From Doryteuthis pealeii (taxonomy: Eukaryota > Mollusca > Cephalopoda > Myopsida > Loliginidae): a stretch of 64,000 nt of DNA. Of this stretch, positions 32,040-44,953 are shown piece by piece (position 1 is the first letter of the stretch; every line of letters starts with the position of its first letter). The stretch is taken from positions 26,928,373 to 26,992,372 of the forward strand of contig CM042157.1 in NCBI GenBank assembly GCA_023376005.1, given 5' to 3'. Both the position numbers and the translations under genes were made by a program. Under the pieces are notes generated by a model, which was not told the origin of the DNA, searched no databases, and worked only from the letters and a program-made list of their open reading frames with translations.

Positions 32040-33110
32040 TTCCTTTTCTGTTGAAACTTCTAGTATCCTTGAAGTACAAAGATGTAGTATCAGTTTAATC
32101 CTTGTCTATTGATCCTTCTGATATGACTTAAAGTAGAATAATGTATCAGTTTAATCATTGTCTGTTGAACCTTCTACTATTCCCCGAAGTAGAAAGATGT
32201 AGTATCAGTTTAATCATTGTCTGTTGAATCTTCTAATATTCCTTGAAGTTAGAGAGATGTAGTGTCAGTTTAATCCTTGTCTGTTGATCCTTCTGATATT
32301 ACTTAAGTAGAATAATGTATCAGTTTAATCATTGTCTGTTGAACTTCTACTATTCCCCGAAGTAGAAAGATGTAGTATCAGTTTTAATCATTGTCTGTTG
32401 AATCTTCTAATATTCCTTGAAGTAGAGAGAGATGTAGTGTCAGTTTAATCCTTGTCTGTTTGATCCTTCTGATATTACTTAAAGTAGAATAATATCAGTT
32501 TAATCATTGTCTGTTGAACCTTCTACTATTCCCCGAAGTAGAAAGATGTAGTATCAGTTTAATCATTGTCTGTTGAATCTTCTAATATTCCTTGAAGTAG
32601 AGAGATGTAGTGTCAGTTTAATCCTTGTCTGTTGATCCTTCTGATATTACTTAAAGTAGAATAATGTATCAGTTTAATCATTGTCTGTTTGAACCTTCTA
32701 CTATTCCCCGAAGTAGAAAGATGTAGTATCAGTTTAATCATTGTCTGTTGAATCTTCTAATATTCCTTGAAGAGAGAGATGTAGTGTCAGTTTAATCCTT
32801 GTCTGTTGATCCTTCTGATATTACTTAAAGTAGAATAATGTATCAGTTTAATCATTGTCTGTTGAACCTTCTTACTATTCCCCGAAGTAGAAAGATGTAA
32901 GTATCAGTTTAATCATTGTCTGTTTGAATCTTCTAATATTCCTTGAAGTAGAGAGAATGTAGTGTCAGTTTAATCCTTGTCTATTGATCCTTCTATATTA
33001 CTTAAAGTAGAATAATGTATCAGTTTAATATTTGTTGTTGAACCTTACAATCATTCCTTAAGTAGAAAGAAGAAGTGTCAGTTTAATCCTTGTCTGTTGA
33101 TCCGTTCAGA
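32040..33110 (+). repeat. higher-order satellite: about six 177-bp units of three 59-bp monomers
   Basis: Monomer types alternate strictly. One has TTCTGATATTACTTAAAGTA, one TTCTACTATTCCCCGAAGTA, one TTCTAATATTCCTTGAAGTA; each continues GA.A.ATGTA.TATCAGTTT-like and AATCATTGTCTGTTGA. The first type recurs near 32108, 32292, 32469, 32641, 32815 and 32992. Each monomer holds a small inverted repeat (CTACT...AGTAG). Mirror copy at 14385-15405. Confidence 0.93.
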
Positions 33111-33244
33111 AGGAAATTCTTTAGGCAACTAATGTTAGGACAATTCATCATCAACCTTAAATACATATTTTGTCGTTTTTTCATTTGTCAATCCAGATCC
33201 TGCTACTGTGTAAAATCTATAAATATAAGTCATAACTTTTCGTA

Positions 33245-33505
33245 CAGTTTATACCCACGTGGTGTAATGGTTAGCAAGTTAGACTGACAAATCATGACTG
33301 GTGACTTAGTAGAGCCTTACTGGGTGCCGGTTACATTCGGCCTTGTGCCATACCTATGTGAAGCTTAGTAAATAACTATACCCACGTGGTGTAATGGTTG
33401 GAAAGTTAGACTGGCAAATCATGACTGGTGTCTTAGAGCCTCACTGGATCCCCCTTACATTCGGCCTTGTGCCACATCTAAACGAAGCTTAGTAAATAAC
33501 TATAC
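33245..33505 (+). repeat. two tandem tRNA-derived SINE heads (CCCACGTGG type), 125-bp spacing
   Basis: TACCCACGTGGTGTAATGG occurs at 33249 and again at 33379, each followed by AAATCATGACTGGTG, a TTACATTCGGCCTTGTGCCA block and GAAGCTTAGTAAATAACTA. Confidence 0.8.
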
Positions 33506-34060
33506 GAGAAATCCATAAATTACGTTATATGAAATACTAGCAACAAAAAAAAAACGCCGGTGAAAATTTGATTTATAAAATTATTGCTTGTTTGGGGGGG
33601 ATTTAATGTCAGAGGGTTTCTATCACAAGTAAGTAAAATCACCACATTTATTAAAGAAGTAATAAAATAAAAACAATCTTAAATAAAAACTTAGCTATGT
33701 CCCCTACAAAGAAAATGTTGCGTGAATTTATTAATCATTAATGAAATAATTATTATGAATATTTTGCACATACATTTTACACAAAATCGTAGGCATTTAT
33801 TTATTTGTAAACTTTTTAGTTAACTGCTTGCTACAGAAAAAACGGAAGAGAGTAAAAAAACAATTTTAAAGATTGCTTACTCAAATTATGAGAGTATATA
33901 ACATAGTGTTGTTCTTTATTCGATGTATTAACGATTTTGACTATAAATTAAATACTCATTGATAGACTTACGCAATCATTGAGAATATTGTGACGTAGTT
34001 TTTGTGACAGACATCCACTCAATCTCCATTATTAATAGATGTTGTTGTTTCCTATGAATT
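33506..34060. other. unassigned, ends with a Helitron-type 5' end (minus strand, 34039)
   Basis: Mirror of 13400-14010. On the minus strand TCTATTAATAATGGAGATTG starts at 34039, preceded by host A. No gene. Confidence 0.5.
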
Positions 34061-34933
34061 CTCTGGGGTATTTACTGAGTATTGCTATGATATTGATATA
34101 ATATTTGTGCATTGCTATAATACTGAGTATTGCTATGGTATAAAAAATGTTGAGTTATTGTTAAATGTTTTCGTTTAATTTGTTTTTGTTTTTTTAAATT
34201 CGCTTTAAAAAATAATTTAACGGATAACATACAAATTACATATTGAGAAAGATTATTTTCTTTTCTTTGGAACCAAATAAATATTTTAAAGATTGATGCA
34301 AGAAATTTCTAGCTGAACTGCTTAGAATGTGATTTTGTTTACTAAAATTAAACTAAACTGCTGCTATCGCTAAAGCAGGCAGCAAGCAATATTTTATTTT
34401 CAGCTGCAGCAGGTATACGGCCAGTTTCGCAAATCGGTTGCTTTTGGTTTAATTAATCAATTATATCCCTTAATTATTAAAAAATCAGTAACCGAATTTG
34501 GTGGGTTTCTTAGTTAGAAGGATATTAATGTGTATGAAAGATTTCGAATCTGAGTGACTTCTCTTTTCGGAGTTTTAAGTCGACACGTACACACAAAACT
34601 TTTATATATATATATTTTTGGGAGAATATGTGCTTAATTGAAATCATACCTAATTTGAAAATTAATTAGTTGATAATTAATGAATTAGGCGAATATATCT
34701 GTTTAAATGTGAAGCGTAAACAAATCGAGAAAAAGTAATTCTCTGAATGTACATTTCGGCCTATTATGCCTCATCAGCAGAGTTATAGACTCGAAACCGC
34801 TTTGTGTGTGATTCGAACCCTAACTGAACCCTGGCTGACAGTCGGAGATTCTAACCATTACACTAGCAGGTCTTCCCAGATTTCTCGCTTTTGATTATAA
34901 ACTCATATATCCTACATTTTTGGAGACTTGCTA

Positions 34934-34995
34934 CACGACAGTATGATATATATATATATATATATAATATATTATATATATATATATATATATAG
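34934..34995. repeat. (AT)n
   Basis: Counterpart of 1956-2001. Confidence 0.9.
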
Positions 34996-35302
34996 TCTAT
35001 GTATTGATATATGTGATATGCGTATCTATGGAATATATGTATTTATATATTGTTTTAATGTTCTTATTTTCTAACATTAATATTCCATTGATATACGATA
35101 TCTTTATTAACTTTTCGTTCTCCGCTTATTCACGTTTAAAGCATGCGCCATTATATGTTCTTCGCCTTCCATTTTTGCACATGCATTGATCACGTCATTT
35201 GCTTTTCATAAACAAACGCCCATATGAAAATTAACGGTTAATAGCATCAGATTCACACAACCACTATACACTTAACATCTTTCATTCTCTTCCTCACCTA
35301 AC

Positions 35303-35350
35303 AGTGTCCTGAAGATGGTATAGAATACCGAATACTTAAGTATTGACACT
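35303..35350 (+). ncRNA. HHR-1 copy with one base missing from GAAA
   Basis: Stem I AGTGTC/GACACT, stem II GGTAT/ATACC and stem III TACTT/AAGTA are unchanged from 2316-2364, but the core reads GAA. Either this copy is dead or the base is a sequencing error. Confidence 0.55.
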
Positions 35351-35557
35351 AAAAATTGTTTCCTGATCGTAACATCTGTTTTGTTATATTTTTAAATATT
35401 TCTTTCCATATATATATATATACAACTTTAAAAAGATAATTTCAAAACGAATTTGACTACAAGTTTTTCCATGAACAAATGGACTCGCCACTAATACATT
35501 TCTGCCGGATTATAGTGTCTTGTCAAACACTTTCTAAAAACAATTTCTTTCACAATA

Positions 35558-35604
35558 ATTTTTCTCCTGACGATGATCTAAGGTCGGAACTAGTTGAGAA
35601 AAAT
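35558..35604 (+). ncRNA. HHR-2 copy
   Basis: Stem I ATTTTTCTC/GAGAAAAAT intact over 9 bp. Stem II GATC/GGTC has one more Watson-Crick pair than the block A copy. The core GGAA and the extra T after CTGACGA are as in block A. TATATATA and TG repeats start about 30 nt downstream. Confidence 0.52.
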
Positions 35605-36769
35605 AGATAACATACTTATTCCAGTTTGTTCATGTTATATATATATATATGTATCTGTGTAGTGTGTTTGTGTGTGTCTGTGTGTGTGTGTAGTGTGTGC
35701 GTATGTGCGTGTGGTAGTCATTGTATGGACTTGGAAATACTGTATTGTCTAAGTTAATTTTCTGTGTATTGATCAGGCGAAACTTTCTCTATTATTAGCC
35801 ATTTTTGACGAATTGCTGTTAAAACCAGACACGCACAGACAGACAGTTGATATTTAATTAAAAACTGAAGTTAACTCAAGATATGTTTTTCAGATTCAGT
35901 TTCATCTATTAATAACCCAGGGACATTTTTTTTTCTACAAAAGTACGCACATATGTACTAAGACATACACAGGAGCATATGTGATTATATATATTTACAA
36001 GAAAACGTGACCTTAGAGTCACCATTAAGCTCTGGGTAGATAAGTGGGATTAGGGAAAATTTGAATTGCAAAGTTTATTAAATTTTTAAAAGAAAATAAA
36101 TACGACCTGAGAATAAAAAAAAGACTTTAAAATCACTTTTTAAAAATGATTTCTAAGAACGGGGAACTTTTTACCTAGTTGAGAATTCACACGCTAGCTG
36201 CTTCTGAAACTTAGTTTCTTAGTATTAAAATATATTTCACTATCTCTAGTCACTCTGTTTATACTCACAGAGAAACTAACACATATAGCGAGGAGGGAAT
36301 GAAGAAATACATACATAGAAAATGACATTTGAAAATTTTGACTAATTAAAACCATTCAAAATAGATTTTTCAAATATAACTCAATCCTAGAACTAAGGAA
36401 TATTTTATATGAATTTTTATTTCTGTGCTTACACCTACTTAAAATTCTACACTGCTGCTGCTGCTGCTGCTGCTACTGATACCAGTGAGTAGACAAGACC
36501 TATGTAAAACATTTTGATTATAAAAAATGACATGAATTATAATCATTCTTCCTCAGATATAAACAGTCACGTGTCCATTGTGGGCGATAAACCATCATAT
36601 TTTTAGTGTATATATAAAGTATGGTAAAAAAAACCCCATCTAAATCAAAGCTCTATTCACCAAAACAAGCTGTATTTACCAAGGGAAATCAATTGTTACA
36701 TAATTAATAGGTAGTTTATGAATTGTGTACGTACCTGTAATAAGAATATTTGAATCAGGGTCCGTTAGT

Positions 36770-37150
36770 TTCAGAAGAACGGGAGTTCAGTGATGATGAT
36801 TGGCAACTGGTGACATCGCAGCTTGACCTCCCGGTAGAGCGTGATTAGACGAGTGAGAATTAGTTTATTCATATACGACCAGAAATTCAGGGCGAGTAAA
36901 CTCAAACGTCGCTCACTCGGAGAGTCGTTTCTCGATCCGCGCGGAATCAGGGGCTGGGTTGTTCGAAATCAAGGTTTATAAGAAGAAAAAAAAACAAGTT
37001 TTGTTGAGTTATTTAAACAAGAAATGACCAGCCGAAGAATAAAGAAGAAGCAACCGGAAAAACAGCTCCTTGAGCAGCTCGAGAAGTGTAGCCGTGAGAA
37101 GAATATAGCGGCCGACGATTAGAATTAGCAGCAGACAACAAGTAGGAGAG
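36770..37150 (+). promoter_or_regulatory. CpG-rich promoter-like stretch, second copy
   Basis: Counterpart of 4530-4930; the candidate ATG is ATA here. Confidence 0.25.
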
Positions 37151-37169
37151 TAAACCAATCAGCACCCAC

Positions 37170-37231
37170 ACCTCTCTCCCCCTCCTCTCTCTCTCTCTCT
37201 CTCTCTCCTCTCTCTCTGTATATATTATATA

Positions 37232-37306
<75 letters not shown>

Positions 37307-37347
37307 CTTTTTCTCTCTCTCTCCATCTCTCTCTCACAGTCTCTCTC

Positions 37348-37382
<35 letters not shown>

Positions 37383-37449
37383 GTATATATATAATATATT
37401 TTTTCTCTCTCTCTCCATCTCTCAGTCTCTCTCTCTCTCTCTCTCTCCC

Positions 37450-37489
<40 letters not shown>

Positions 37490-37492
37490 ATA
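37170..37492. repeat. (CT)n microsatellite with TATATA islands
   Basis: Expanded counterpart of 4942-5102. Confidence 0.97.
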
Positions 37493-37581
37493 TATTCTCT
37501 CCCCATTAGTTTACACGAATAGGAAAGGCATGGGCGGCCACAAACAAATTATCAGTAATATGGAAATCCGATCACACTGAC

Positions 37582-38025
37582 AAGCTAAAGTGACAATTCT
37601 TCCAGGCTGTCGTTATATCAGTACTGATGTATGGCTGCACCACCTGGACCCTAACAAAGCGCCTTGAGAATAAGCTAGATGGGACTTGCACAAGAATGTT
37701 GCGTGCAGTCCTGAACAGGTCGTAGAAGCAGCACCCCACAAAGAAGCAACTATATGGTCACCTGCCCCCCATCTCAAAAACCACCCGGGTGAGACGGACT
37801 AGGCATGCAGGACACTGCTGGAGAAGCGGGGACGAGCTCATAAGCGACGTTCTCATGGGGAAGCCAACACAGGGACATGCTAACGTAGGATGTACACTAA
37901 GGACCTACATTGAACAACTATGCAATGATTCGGGATGCTGCGCAGAGGACCTCCAAGGGGCAATGAGTGATAGGGAAGGTTGGTGAGAGATTCTCATGGA
38001 TATCCGTGCTGCGTGCGCGACATGA
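37582..38025 (+). pseudogene. LINE reverse transcriptase, C-terminal part, second copy
   Basis: Same remnant as 5183-5625. It keeps the TGA after REGW and the TGA near the 5' end, restores W in CTTWTLTK, and has a private TAG for W in LNRSW. Shared stops predate the duplication or the split of the alleles; private stops arose after it. The 3' region continues to 38725 with the (CCAA)n tail. Confidence 0.78.
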
Positions 38026-38944
38026 TAATGATTTACCCGAAGTATGGGCATACAACACAATGAAACGGTAATTTCCTTTAAAGCAGTCTTTGCTTTCACT
38101 ACCCTTACTCTAATTAGTTACCCATTGATCAAAGCAGCTCTATCGGCTAGGGTCGAAGAATCCACTGAGTGGACCTCAGCAGAGGGATAAGAGTCCCCCA
38201 ATGGGACCACCTCTTGGGCCTGAGCGGCGACCCGTGATGTTTAAGGATGGAACCCTGGTGGCTGAGCAGTCCATAACATGCAACAGAGTTTGGTCCGTAC
38301 TAAGTCTAGATGCGCGGTTGGTGTGGCCCCCTCCAATGAATCGACTGGTCATATCAAGCATCCATATGATTGTCGCAACCCTATTGCTCTTATGGCAACC
38401 CCCTAACCCTTTTTAACATATGTGATAGAAGGCTAAGCAATATCTATTAAACTATATCTGATGGTGAAGTTCAATTTCTGGAGTTCTGGGGGATATGGAG
38501 TACCCATTCATTCCAATTATTCCCAGATCTACTCTGACCCGGAGTGGCAGTAACTGTTAGGCTCCCAACTATAGGTTAAATAGAAAAATAAGTTTAAAGA
38601 AAATGTGTTTAAAATGAATTCACAAAAGAAAAATCGAGAAGGAGCAAAACAAAATATTTTCGGCATAAAATGACCCAATGTGTTGACATGCCGTAAAATC
38701 CAACCAACCAGCCAACCAACCAACCGAAATTGGTCAAAGCTCATCTAAAACTCCTTTAATACGTTTGAGAATAGAATAATAATATCAGGAAACGATTACA
38801 CCAAGTAATAATTTATTAAACCGGGATTTTAAAAACCATTTTGCAAATTAGGCATGCCATTTTAAATTAAGCATAACTATTTTATATAAACTGCATTTCT
38901 TTTCAGTAACCTCAATTTCATCCAATAAACTCATTGCATCCCAA

Positions 38945-39081
38945 AGAGAGAGAGGGGAGGGGAGAGAGAAAGAGAAAGAGGGAGAAAGGAGAGAGAGAGA
39001 GAGAGAGAGAAAGAGATTTCCAAGTGTTAAAATTGTTATCATTAGGAGGGAGAGAGAAAGAGTGAAAGAGAAGAGAGAGAA

Positions 39082-39129
<48 letters not shown>

Positions 39130-39175
39130 CCAAGTGTTAAATTGTTATCATTAGGAGGGAGAGAGAAAGAGTGAA

Positions 39176-39224
<49 letters not shown>

Positions 39225-40197
39225 GAGGGAGAGGAGAGAAAGAGAGAAGGGAGGAGAGGGACACAGGGAGAGAGAGAGAAAAGAGAGAGAGAGAGGGAGG
39301 GAGAGAGAGGGAGAAGAGAGAAAGGAGAGAGGAGAGAGAGAGAAAGGGAGGGAGGGAGAGAAGGGAGGGAATAGAGAAAGAGCGCGAGGAGGGAGAGAGG
39401 AACACAGGGAGAGAGAGAGAGAAAGAGAAGAAAGAGAGAGGGAGGGAGAGAGAGAGAAAGAGAGAGAGAAGGAGAGGGAGGAGATAGAGAAAGAGAGAGA
39501 GGGGAGAGAGAGAGAGAGAGAGAAAGCGAGGGAGAGAGATAGAGAGAGCGAGAGAGATTTCCAAGTGTTAAAAATTGTTATCATTAGGAGGGAGAGAGAA
39601 AGAGTGAAAGAGAAAGAGAGAGAAAGGGAGGAGAGAGAAAGAGAGAGAGGTGACACAGGGAGAGAGAGAAAGTGAGAGGAGAGAGAGAGTGAGAGAAGGA
39701 GAGAGAGGAGGAGGGAGATAGAGAAAGAGAGCGAGGAGGAGAGAGGGACACAGGGAGAGAGAGAGAAGAGAGAAAAGAGAGGAGAGAGAGAGAGAGAGAA
39801 AGGGAGCGAGGAGGGAGAGAGGGACACAGGGAGAGAAAGAGAGAGAAAGAGAGAGGGAGGGAGAGAAGTGAGAGAGAAGGAGAGAGAGGAGGAGGGAGAG
39901 AGAGAAGAGCGCGAGGGAGGGAGAGGGACACAGGGAGAGAGAGAGAAGAGAGAGAAAGGAGGGAGGGAGAGAGACAGAAGGGAGAGAGGGAAGAGAGAGA
40001 GAGCGAGGGAGAGAGGGACAGGGAGAGAAGAGAGAGAAAGAGAGAGGGAGGGAGAAGAGAGAGAGGAGAAAGGAGAGAGAGGAAGGGAGAGAGAGAAAGA
40101 GAGAGAGAAGGAGACGGATGGAGATAGAGAAAGAGAGAAGGGGAGAGAGAGAGAGAAAGCGAGGGAGAGAGATAGAGAAAGCGAGAGAGATTTCCAA
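38945..40197. repeat. polypurine tract, second copy
   Basis: Counterpart of 6556-7682, about 130 bp longer, with TTTCCAAGTGTTAAA anchors near 39017, 39127, 39558 and 40189. It yields a spurious 391-codon Ser/Leu frame on the minus strand. Confidence 0.95.
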
Positions 40198-40444
40198 GTG
40201 TTAAAAATTGTTATCATACATAAAAATTAGTCGCAAAAAATTCCCGTAAATATCATCGAAACAATTGCAGTAATTAAAACATGGAGTTCTAAATTGCGCG
40301 ACCGGATTCAACCTGGAAATGTCTTTAATTTGCTCATGGAGTCGGCCTGATTTCAAAATGGTATGATATGTTGGGCTAGTGCCTCTAGGAATTAAGTTGA
40401 AAAATTTCTTACACGACGGCACTTTTTTATCATTAGTGAAGTAA

Positions 40445-40640
40445 GTAAAGTAGGTGGAGTAGCATATTATCAGAAATGGAGTCTATCCTCTTTTCACTAG
40501 CGATAGACCAGGAGATGTTGTTTTTGCGTCTAAGGTGGAGCGCAACACCTACTATAGGCTCTCCACTTTACCGCACAGATCCAAGCTGTGCTTCTCATGC
40601 GCTCATTTGGTAAGGGCCGGTATCGAACCTGGAATATTGT
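40445..40640 (-). repeat. type A SINE, partial, second copy
   Basis: Counterpart of 7935-8128, with CCAGGTTCGATACCGGCCC box B better preserved. Confidence 0.78.
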
Positions 40641-40958
40641 ATTTACAACGCGGATTGCCAAGAAATATTGGATAAGCTAATACGAATTCGATCTTAGACT
40701 AGGGATCGACTTTGGATTTAGATCCAGACTCATCCTAGGACAAATCGTTGCCTACAGAGGTGACACTAATATCGAGTAAAGGATCAATGTGCATCAGCAC
40801 TATTGGAATCTTATAACAAATAGTGGAAAGCAAGATTTGACACAATCAGCTCACAAACACACAAATTCTGCATATATAAGAATATAAACTATCGAGAAAA
40901 ATTCTCGTGGGAAGGAAAAATAAAACTGTTACATAATCTATGCGGTTGCATAAGATTA

Positions 40959-41276
40959 TTGTCGGTCCCCTGTAATTCTGAGGGGATGACCCTTTTCATA
41001 CCATGGACGGGTCCTTCCATGGAAAATTACAGAAGCCCGCCAAAATACGTGAAGTCGCGTGGGACCTTTTTCAGAGTACCCAGTTTGCAGTTAGACGTCA
41101 GGCAGAGCAGTCGGCCATTTTATGCTCTGCCTAAACTGGAACTCACGCGCGCTATGTTAGTTAGAGGATTATGTATAGTTAAGGAAATAAAAGTTTGGAT
41201 AATTAATATATTCTTGTGGTTAATGAATGTCTTGGTAACTAGACTAAGAAATGACGACCAGCCAGCAAGAACATAG
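40959..41276 (+). CDS. unassigned open frame, second copy
   Basis: Counterpart of 8401-8682. It continues past IVKE (one extra A: GGAAATAAAA against GGAATAAAAG) to 105 codons. The Thr in IPWTGPS and Ser in RQSSRPF differ from block A. See the first copy for caveats. Confidence 0.2.
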   Translation: MSVPCNSEGMTLFIPWTGPSMENYRSPPKYVKSRGTFFRVPSLQLDVRQSSRPFYALPKLELTRAMLVRGLCIVKEIKVWIINIFLWLMNVLVTRLRNDDQPART

Positions 41277-41835
41277 TATCTTTTAAGATACAAGCTCTTA
41301 CTTGAAATGTATAGAACAGTATTTTTTTTATTGTAATATGAGTCCTTCTGCTTAAATTTTAATTAACTAACCATCAGCGGTTTACGGTAGGATTGCAGTG
41401 GCGGGAGAGCTGATGTGAGCAACTTAATGTATACAAAGATTTAATGGTATATCAACCTTCGTGGGTTATTTAATGCCAAATCCATTCATTAAAAAGAACA
41501 GTAGTGGTACTATTTAAACCATATATGAAGAAATAAATGTTTGTATTACTTGTGTAAAAATATTACAGAAATCTTTCTATTTATTTTTTATTTGTGTCTT
41601 GTTGGCTAACATGTATTTTTTTATTCATTGAAAGCATCAGATAATTGGACTATTTATAAATTACTTGATCGGGATTTTTCACAATCAATATTATAATACT
41701 GGGTCTAATTCAATTAGGCTAAAATTGCAGCCCCATTAGGCGGTCACGCCAAAGGCAGTGGTTTCTGCCAGATCGACAGAATTATGCAATTTATGACCTT
41801 GACCAGTACTTAGATACGTGACCGCATAGTAATGT

Positions 41836-42590
41836 GGAGGAGTGGTTAGCGTAACGGCTATCGTTGTAGAAAATGGAATCGGCGGTGCGAGTTCAAATAC
41901 CGGACACAGCTGTTTGTGTTTCACTTCGCGCTGATTCTCTTGAAAAAGGCATGAATCTATCTGCCTTCAGCCAGCTGTGGGTAAATTGAATTTGTGTAGG
42001 TGCTCGTGGTGCAATGATCACCGATGATGGAAATGGACACGGCGACCCGAGTTCAGATCCTGGACGAGGCTGTTTGTGTTTCACTTCGCGCTGATTCTCT
42101 TGAAAAAGGCATGAATCTATCTGCCTTCAGCCAGCTGTGGGTAAATTGAATTTGTGTAGGTGCTCGTGGTGCAATGATCACCGATGATGGAAATGGACAC
42201 GGCGACCCGAGTTCAGATCCTGGACGAGGCTGTTTGTGGTTCACTTCGCGCTGATTCTCTTGAAAAGGTCATGAATCTATCTGTCTCCAGTCAGCTATGG
42301 ATAAATTGAATGTGTGTAGGTGCTCGTGGTGCAATGATCACCGATGTTGGAAATGGACACGGCGACCCGAGTTCAAATCCTGGACGAGGCTGTTTGTGGT
42401 TCACTTCGCGCTGATGCTCTTGACAAAGGTATGGATCCATGTGTCACTAGTCAGCTATGAGTAGATTGAATTTGTAGAGGTGCTCTTGGTGAACTGGGCA
42501 CCGTCACTGGAAATGGACACGTCGACCCGAGTGTAAATCTTGGACGAGGCTGTTTGCATTTCACTTCGCGCTGATGCTCTTTCATATACC
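41836..42590 (+). repeat. tandem 160-bp SINE-like array, second copy
   Basis: Five units at about 41840, 42000, 42160, 42320 and 42480. Units 2 and 3 both carry GATGATGG and one GATGTTGG unit of block A is missing, so the arrays have different unit histories. Confidence 0.9.
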
Positions 42591-43107
42591 CTTGGAAAAG
42601 TTATGAATTCAACTATTCTCAGACAGACTGGGCTCCTTAGTTAGGCAACAAGCATAGGAGAAGGAAAACTCTGAATTCAACCCTATTTCTTAGTTTAATG
42701 GCATATAAACCTTCACGGGTAATTTAATGCCAACACAGCCATGTAGAAGAACAGTAGTACTAGCATTATACCCATAGTAAATAATGTTCATACATTTCCC
42801 AATGGGAGTAGTCCAAAATGGAACGTAATAGTACGACTAGAGTTTGAATACGCTTACTAGGATTTCATTCTCCGGTATGTTAATTAATATGTCACATGGA
42901 ATCCCCACCTAGGTGGAGAGAGAATAGTTGAATGTATACTTTTCCCAATGGTAAATACCGCTGTGTAGAATGCAACCAGTTTGGCCCAGGATTTGAACTC
43001 GTCTCACCGAATCTATTTTCTACTAGAAGAAACATTATACGACCTGCGCTTCAAAAGTTAGTAGATAGTTGGGTGACCACTTAGTCTAATTAAGATGAGG
43101 CGTGTAT

Positions 43108-43810
43108 TTACTATGATGAGGGGGAGTGTAAACTATGGAGTTGTTATGGTAAGGGGAGCAAAATGCGGTGAGAGCAATAGAGATATGGTACCTCATTAAT
43201 GGGTTCTGTCGAAAGAGCCAAGAATTTGCAGACAAATTCTTGTAAGAAGATAGCCCGCCAAATATAAATTTACGACACTAAATTGCATCTATGGGAATTG
43301 TGACGTCGGTGGTGACGTAGTTTCGGTAGCAGACAGGCAGACAGACACTTAGTCTCTATTATAATAAGATTAAGCATGTGAACAGCAGTCACGGAATCGT
43401 AAAAGGGGAGTGATTGATTTTTTTTACATAGTTACAAACTTGACAACGGATTTTAACTATGACGAGGGAGTCTAATCTATGGAGTCGTTATGGTGACTGA
43501 AGCAAAATGCGGCTAGAGCAATAGAGATATGGTACCTCATTAATGGGCTCTGTCGAAAGAGCTAAGAATTCGCAGACAAACCCGTATAAGAAGAAATCCC
43601 GCCAAAAATTATCTTATGACACTAAATTGCATCTAGGGATGAGTATCTGGGGTACGTAGACTTTCCCAATGGTAATTAGTGATGTGTTGAATGCAATCAG
43701 CCTGGTCCAGGATTTGAACACGTCTCACCGTGTCCATTTTCTACGACGAGAAACATTATACGACCTGCGCCTCAAAAGTTAATAGTTAGATGGGTGATCA
43801 CTTACTCTAA
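43108..43810. repeat. 185-bp modules, Helitron-type 5' end and minus-strand SINE, second locus
   Basis: Counterpart of 10598-11310. Confidence 0.75.
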
Positions 43811-43971
43811 TTAAGACGAAGCATCAATACTAGTCAACGTAAAGGTTAGTAATTAGCCATAATCTAGAACAAAGTACTCATTAATTAGTAGTTGATTTAG
43901 ACTATTAAAGTGTAGTAAACGAAATATTGCTTCGTAAATGGGATTTTGACTTAAATAGATTCTACTCTTAA

Positions 43972-44607
43972 TCTTCTTATTATAATGGAGATTGTGTGTT
44001 TGCATGTCTGTAACCGAAACTATACCACTACTCAAGTCACAGTTCCCTTTAGTTATTTACGTCACATTCTCCATAATTTTATTCTTATTTAAACCTCAAT
44101 TATCAATAAAATTTTTATCTTATTAATACTGTTGGCCACATATATATACTAATAACATGTGATTGTATTTATATATACAACAAAATAGCGGTTTACAGTG
44201 TGAACGGGAAGTCTAATTTGCATATTGATTGCAACATTTTGATTTTAATAAATATGTGCTTGCTATTATTGATTTCTAATTATTTGGTTTTATCTTAATA
44301 AACATGAGCAAAAATCTCTTCAATAAAGCTTAAAAGAAATCCTTTAACAAGATTAAATAACTGTCATTTTATTCTTTACTTCTTAATTTAACTAAGTAGT
44401 TAAATTAGGAAAATTTAGCAATGAAAGACGGGATTGATGGAAGAGTAAGTTTCAGTTGTTCTATTTTTTTTTTATTATACCCCCTCTTTTTGAAATCTTT
44501 TTCATCTGCATTCTTATTTAGCTTCATTAACCTTTCTAATTTTATATAATATTTTATTACATTAAAACTCATATAATTGCACACTGAGGGTGCACATATT
44601 TTGCTAG
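43972..44607 (+). mobile_element. non-autonomous Helitron, second-block copy
   Basis: A|TCTTCTTATTATAATGG to CTAG|T, same insertion point as 11460-12091. One hairpin base is mutated (TGCACAC). Confidence 0.9.
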
Positions 44608-44897
44608 TACTACTAATTCTTAAGTAAATAAATGTACGCCCCTATATCAATTGGTATGAACGACCCCATTATGGTTGCCGTTTATTAAATAGTATCAGTC
44701 AGCACTGTCGGCTGAGACTTTAGAAGGCACCTCTGTAGAGGGGTAAGACTCCTCCAATGGTGCCAGGTGTTGATCGTTAGTGGCGATCCGTGATGCTTAA
44801 GGATGGAACCACGGTATTTGAGCTGTCCATGACATGCAACTCACCACTTTAGCCCTTACCTCGGCTAGATGGGAGGTCAATCGGCTGGTCACGTCAG

Positions 44898-44906
44898 GCC
44901 CAGACA

Positions 44907-44912
<6 letters not shown>
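44898..44912. repeat. target site duplication, left copy
   Basis: GCCCAGACACCTATA, near-identical to GCCCAAGCACCTATA at 45231-45245. Confidence 0.75.

Positions 44913-44953
<41 letters not shown>

Larger units (their letters stand above)
23828..34203. repeat. right arm of giant inverted repeat
   Basis: Cleaner of the two arms, especially from about 29000 on. It continues without a break into block A', so the arm's outer end (34030-34203) lies inside the sequence that also flanks the minisatellite at 1-1200. Specific contents are listed separately. Confidence 0.97.

Noticed and set aside
38945..40217. 391-codon Ser/Leu-rich minus-strand frame (also 315 codons at 6762-7709 and 250 codons at 56336-57088)
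   Set aside because: Polypyrimidine sequence has no stop codons; the composition is pure simple repeat with no domain.
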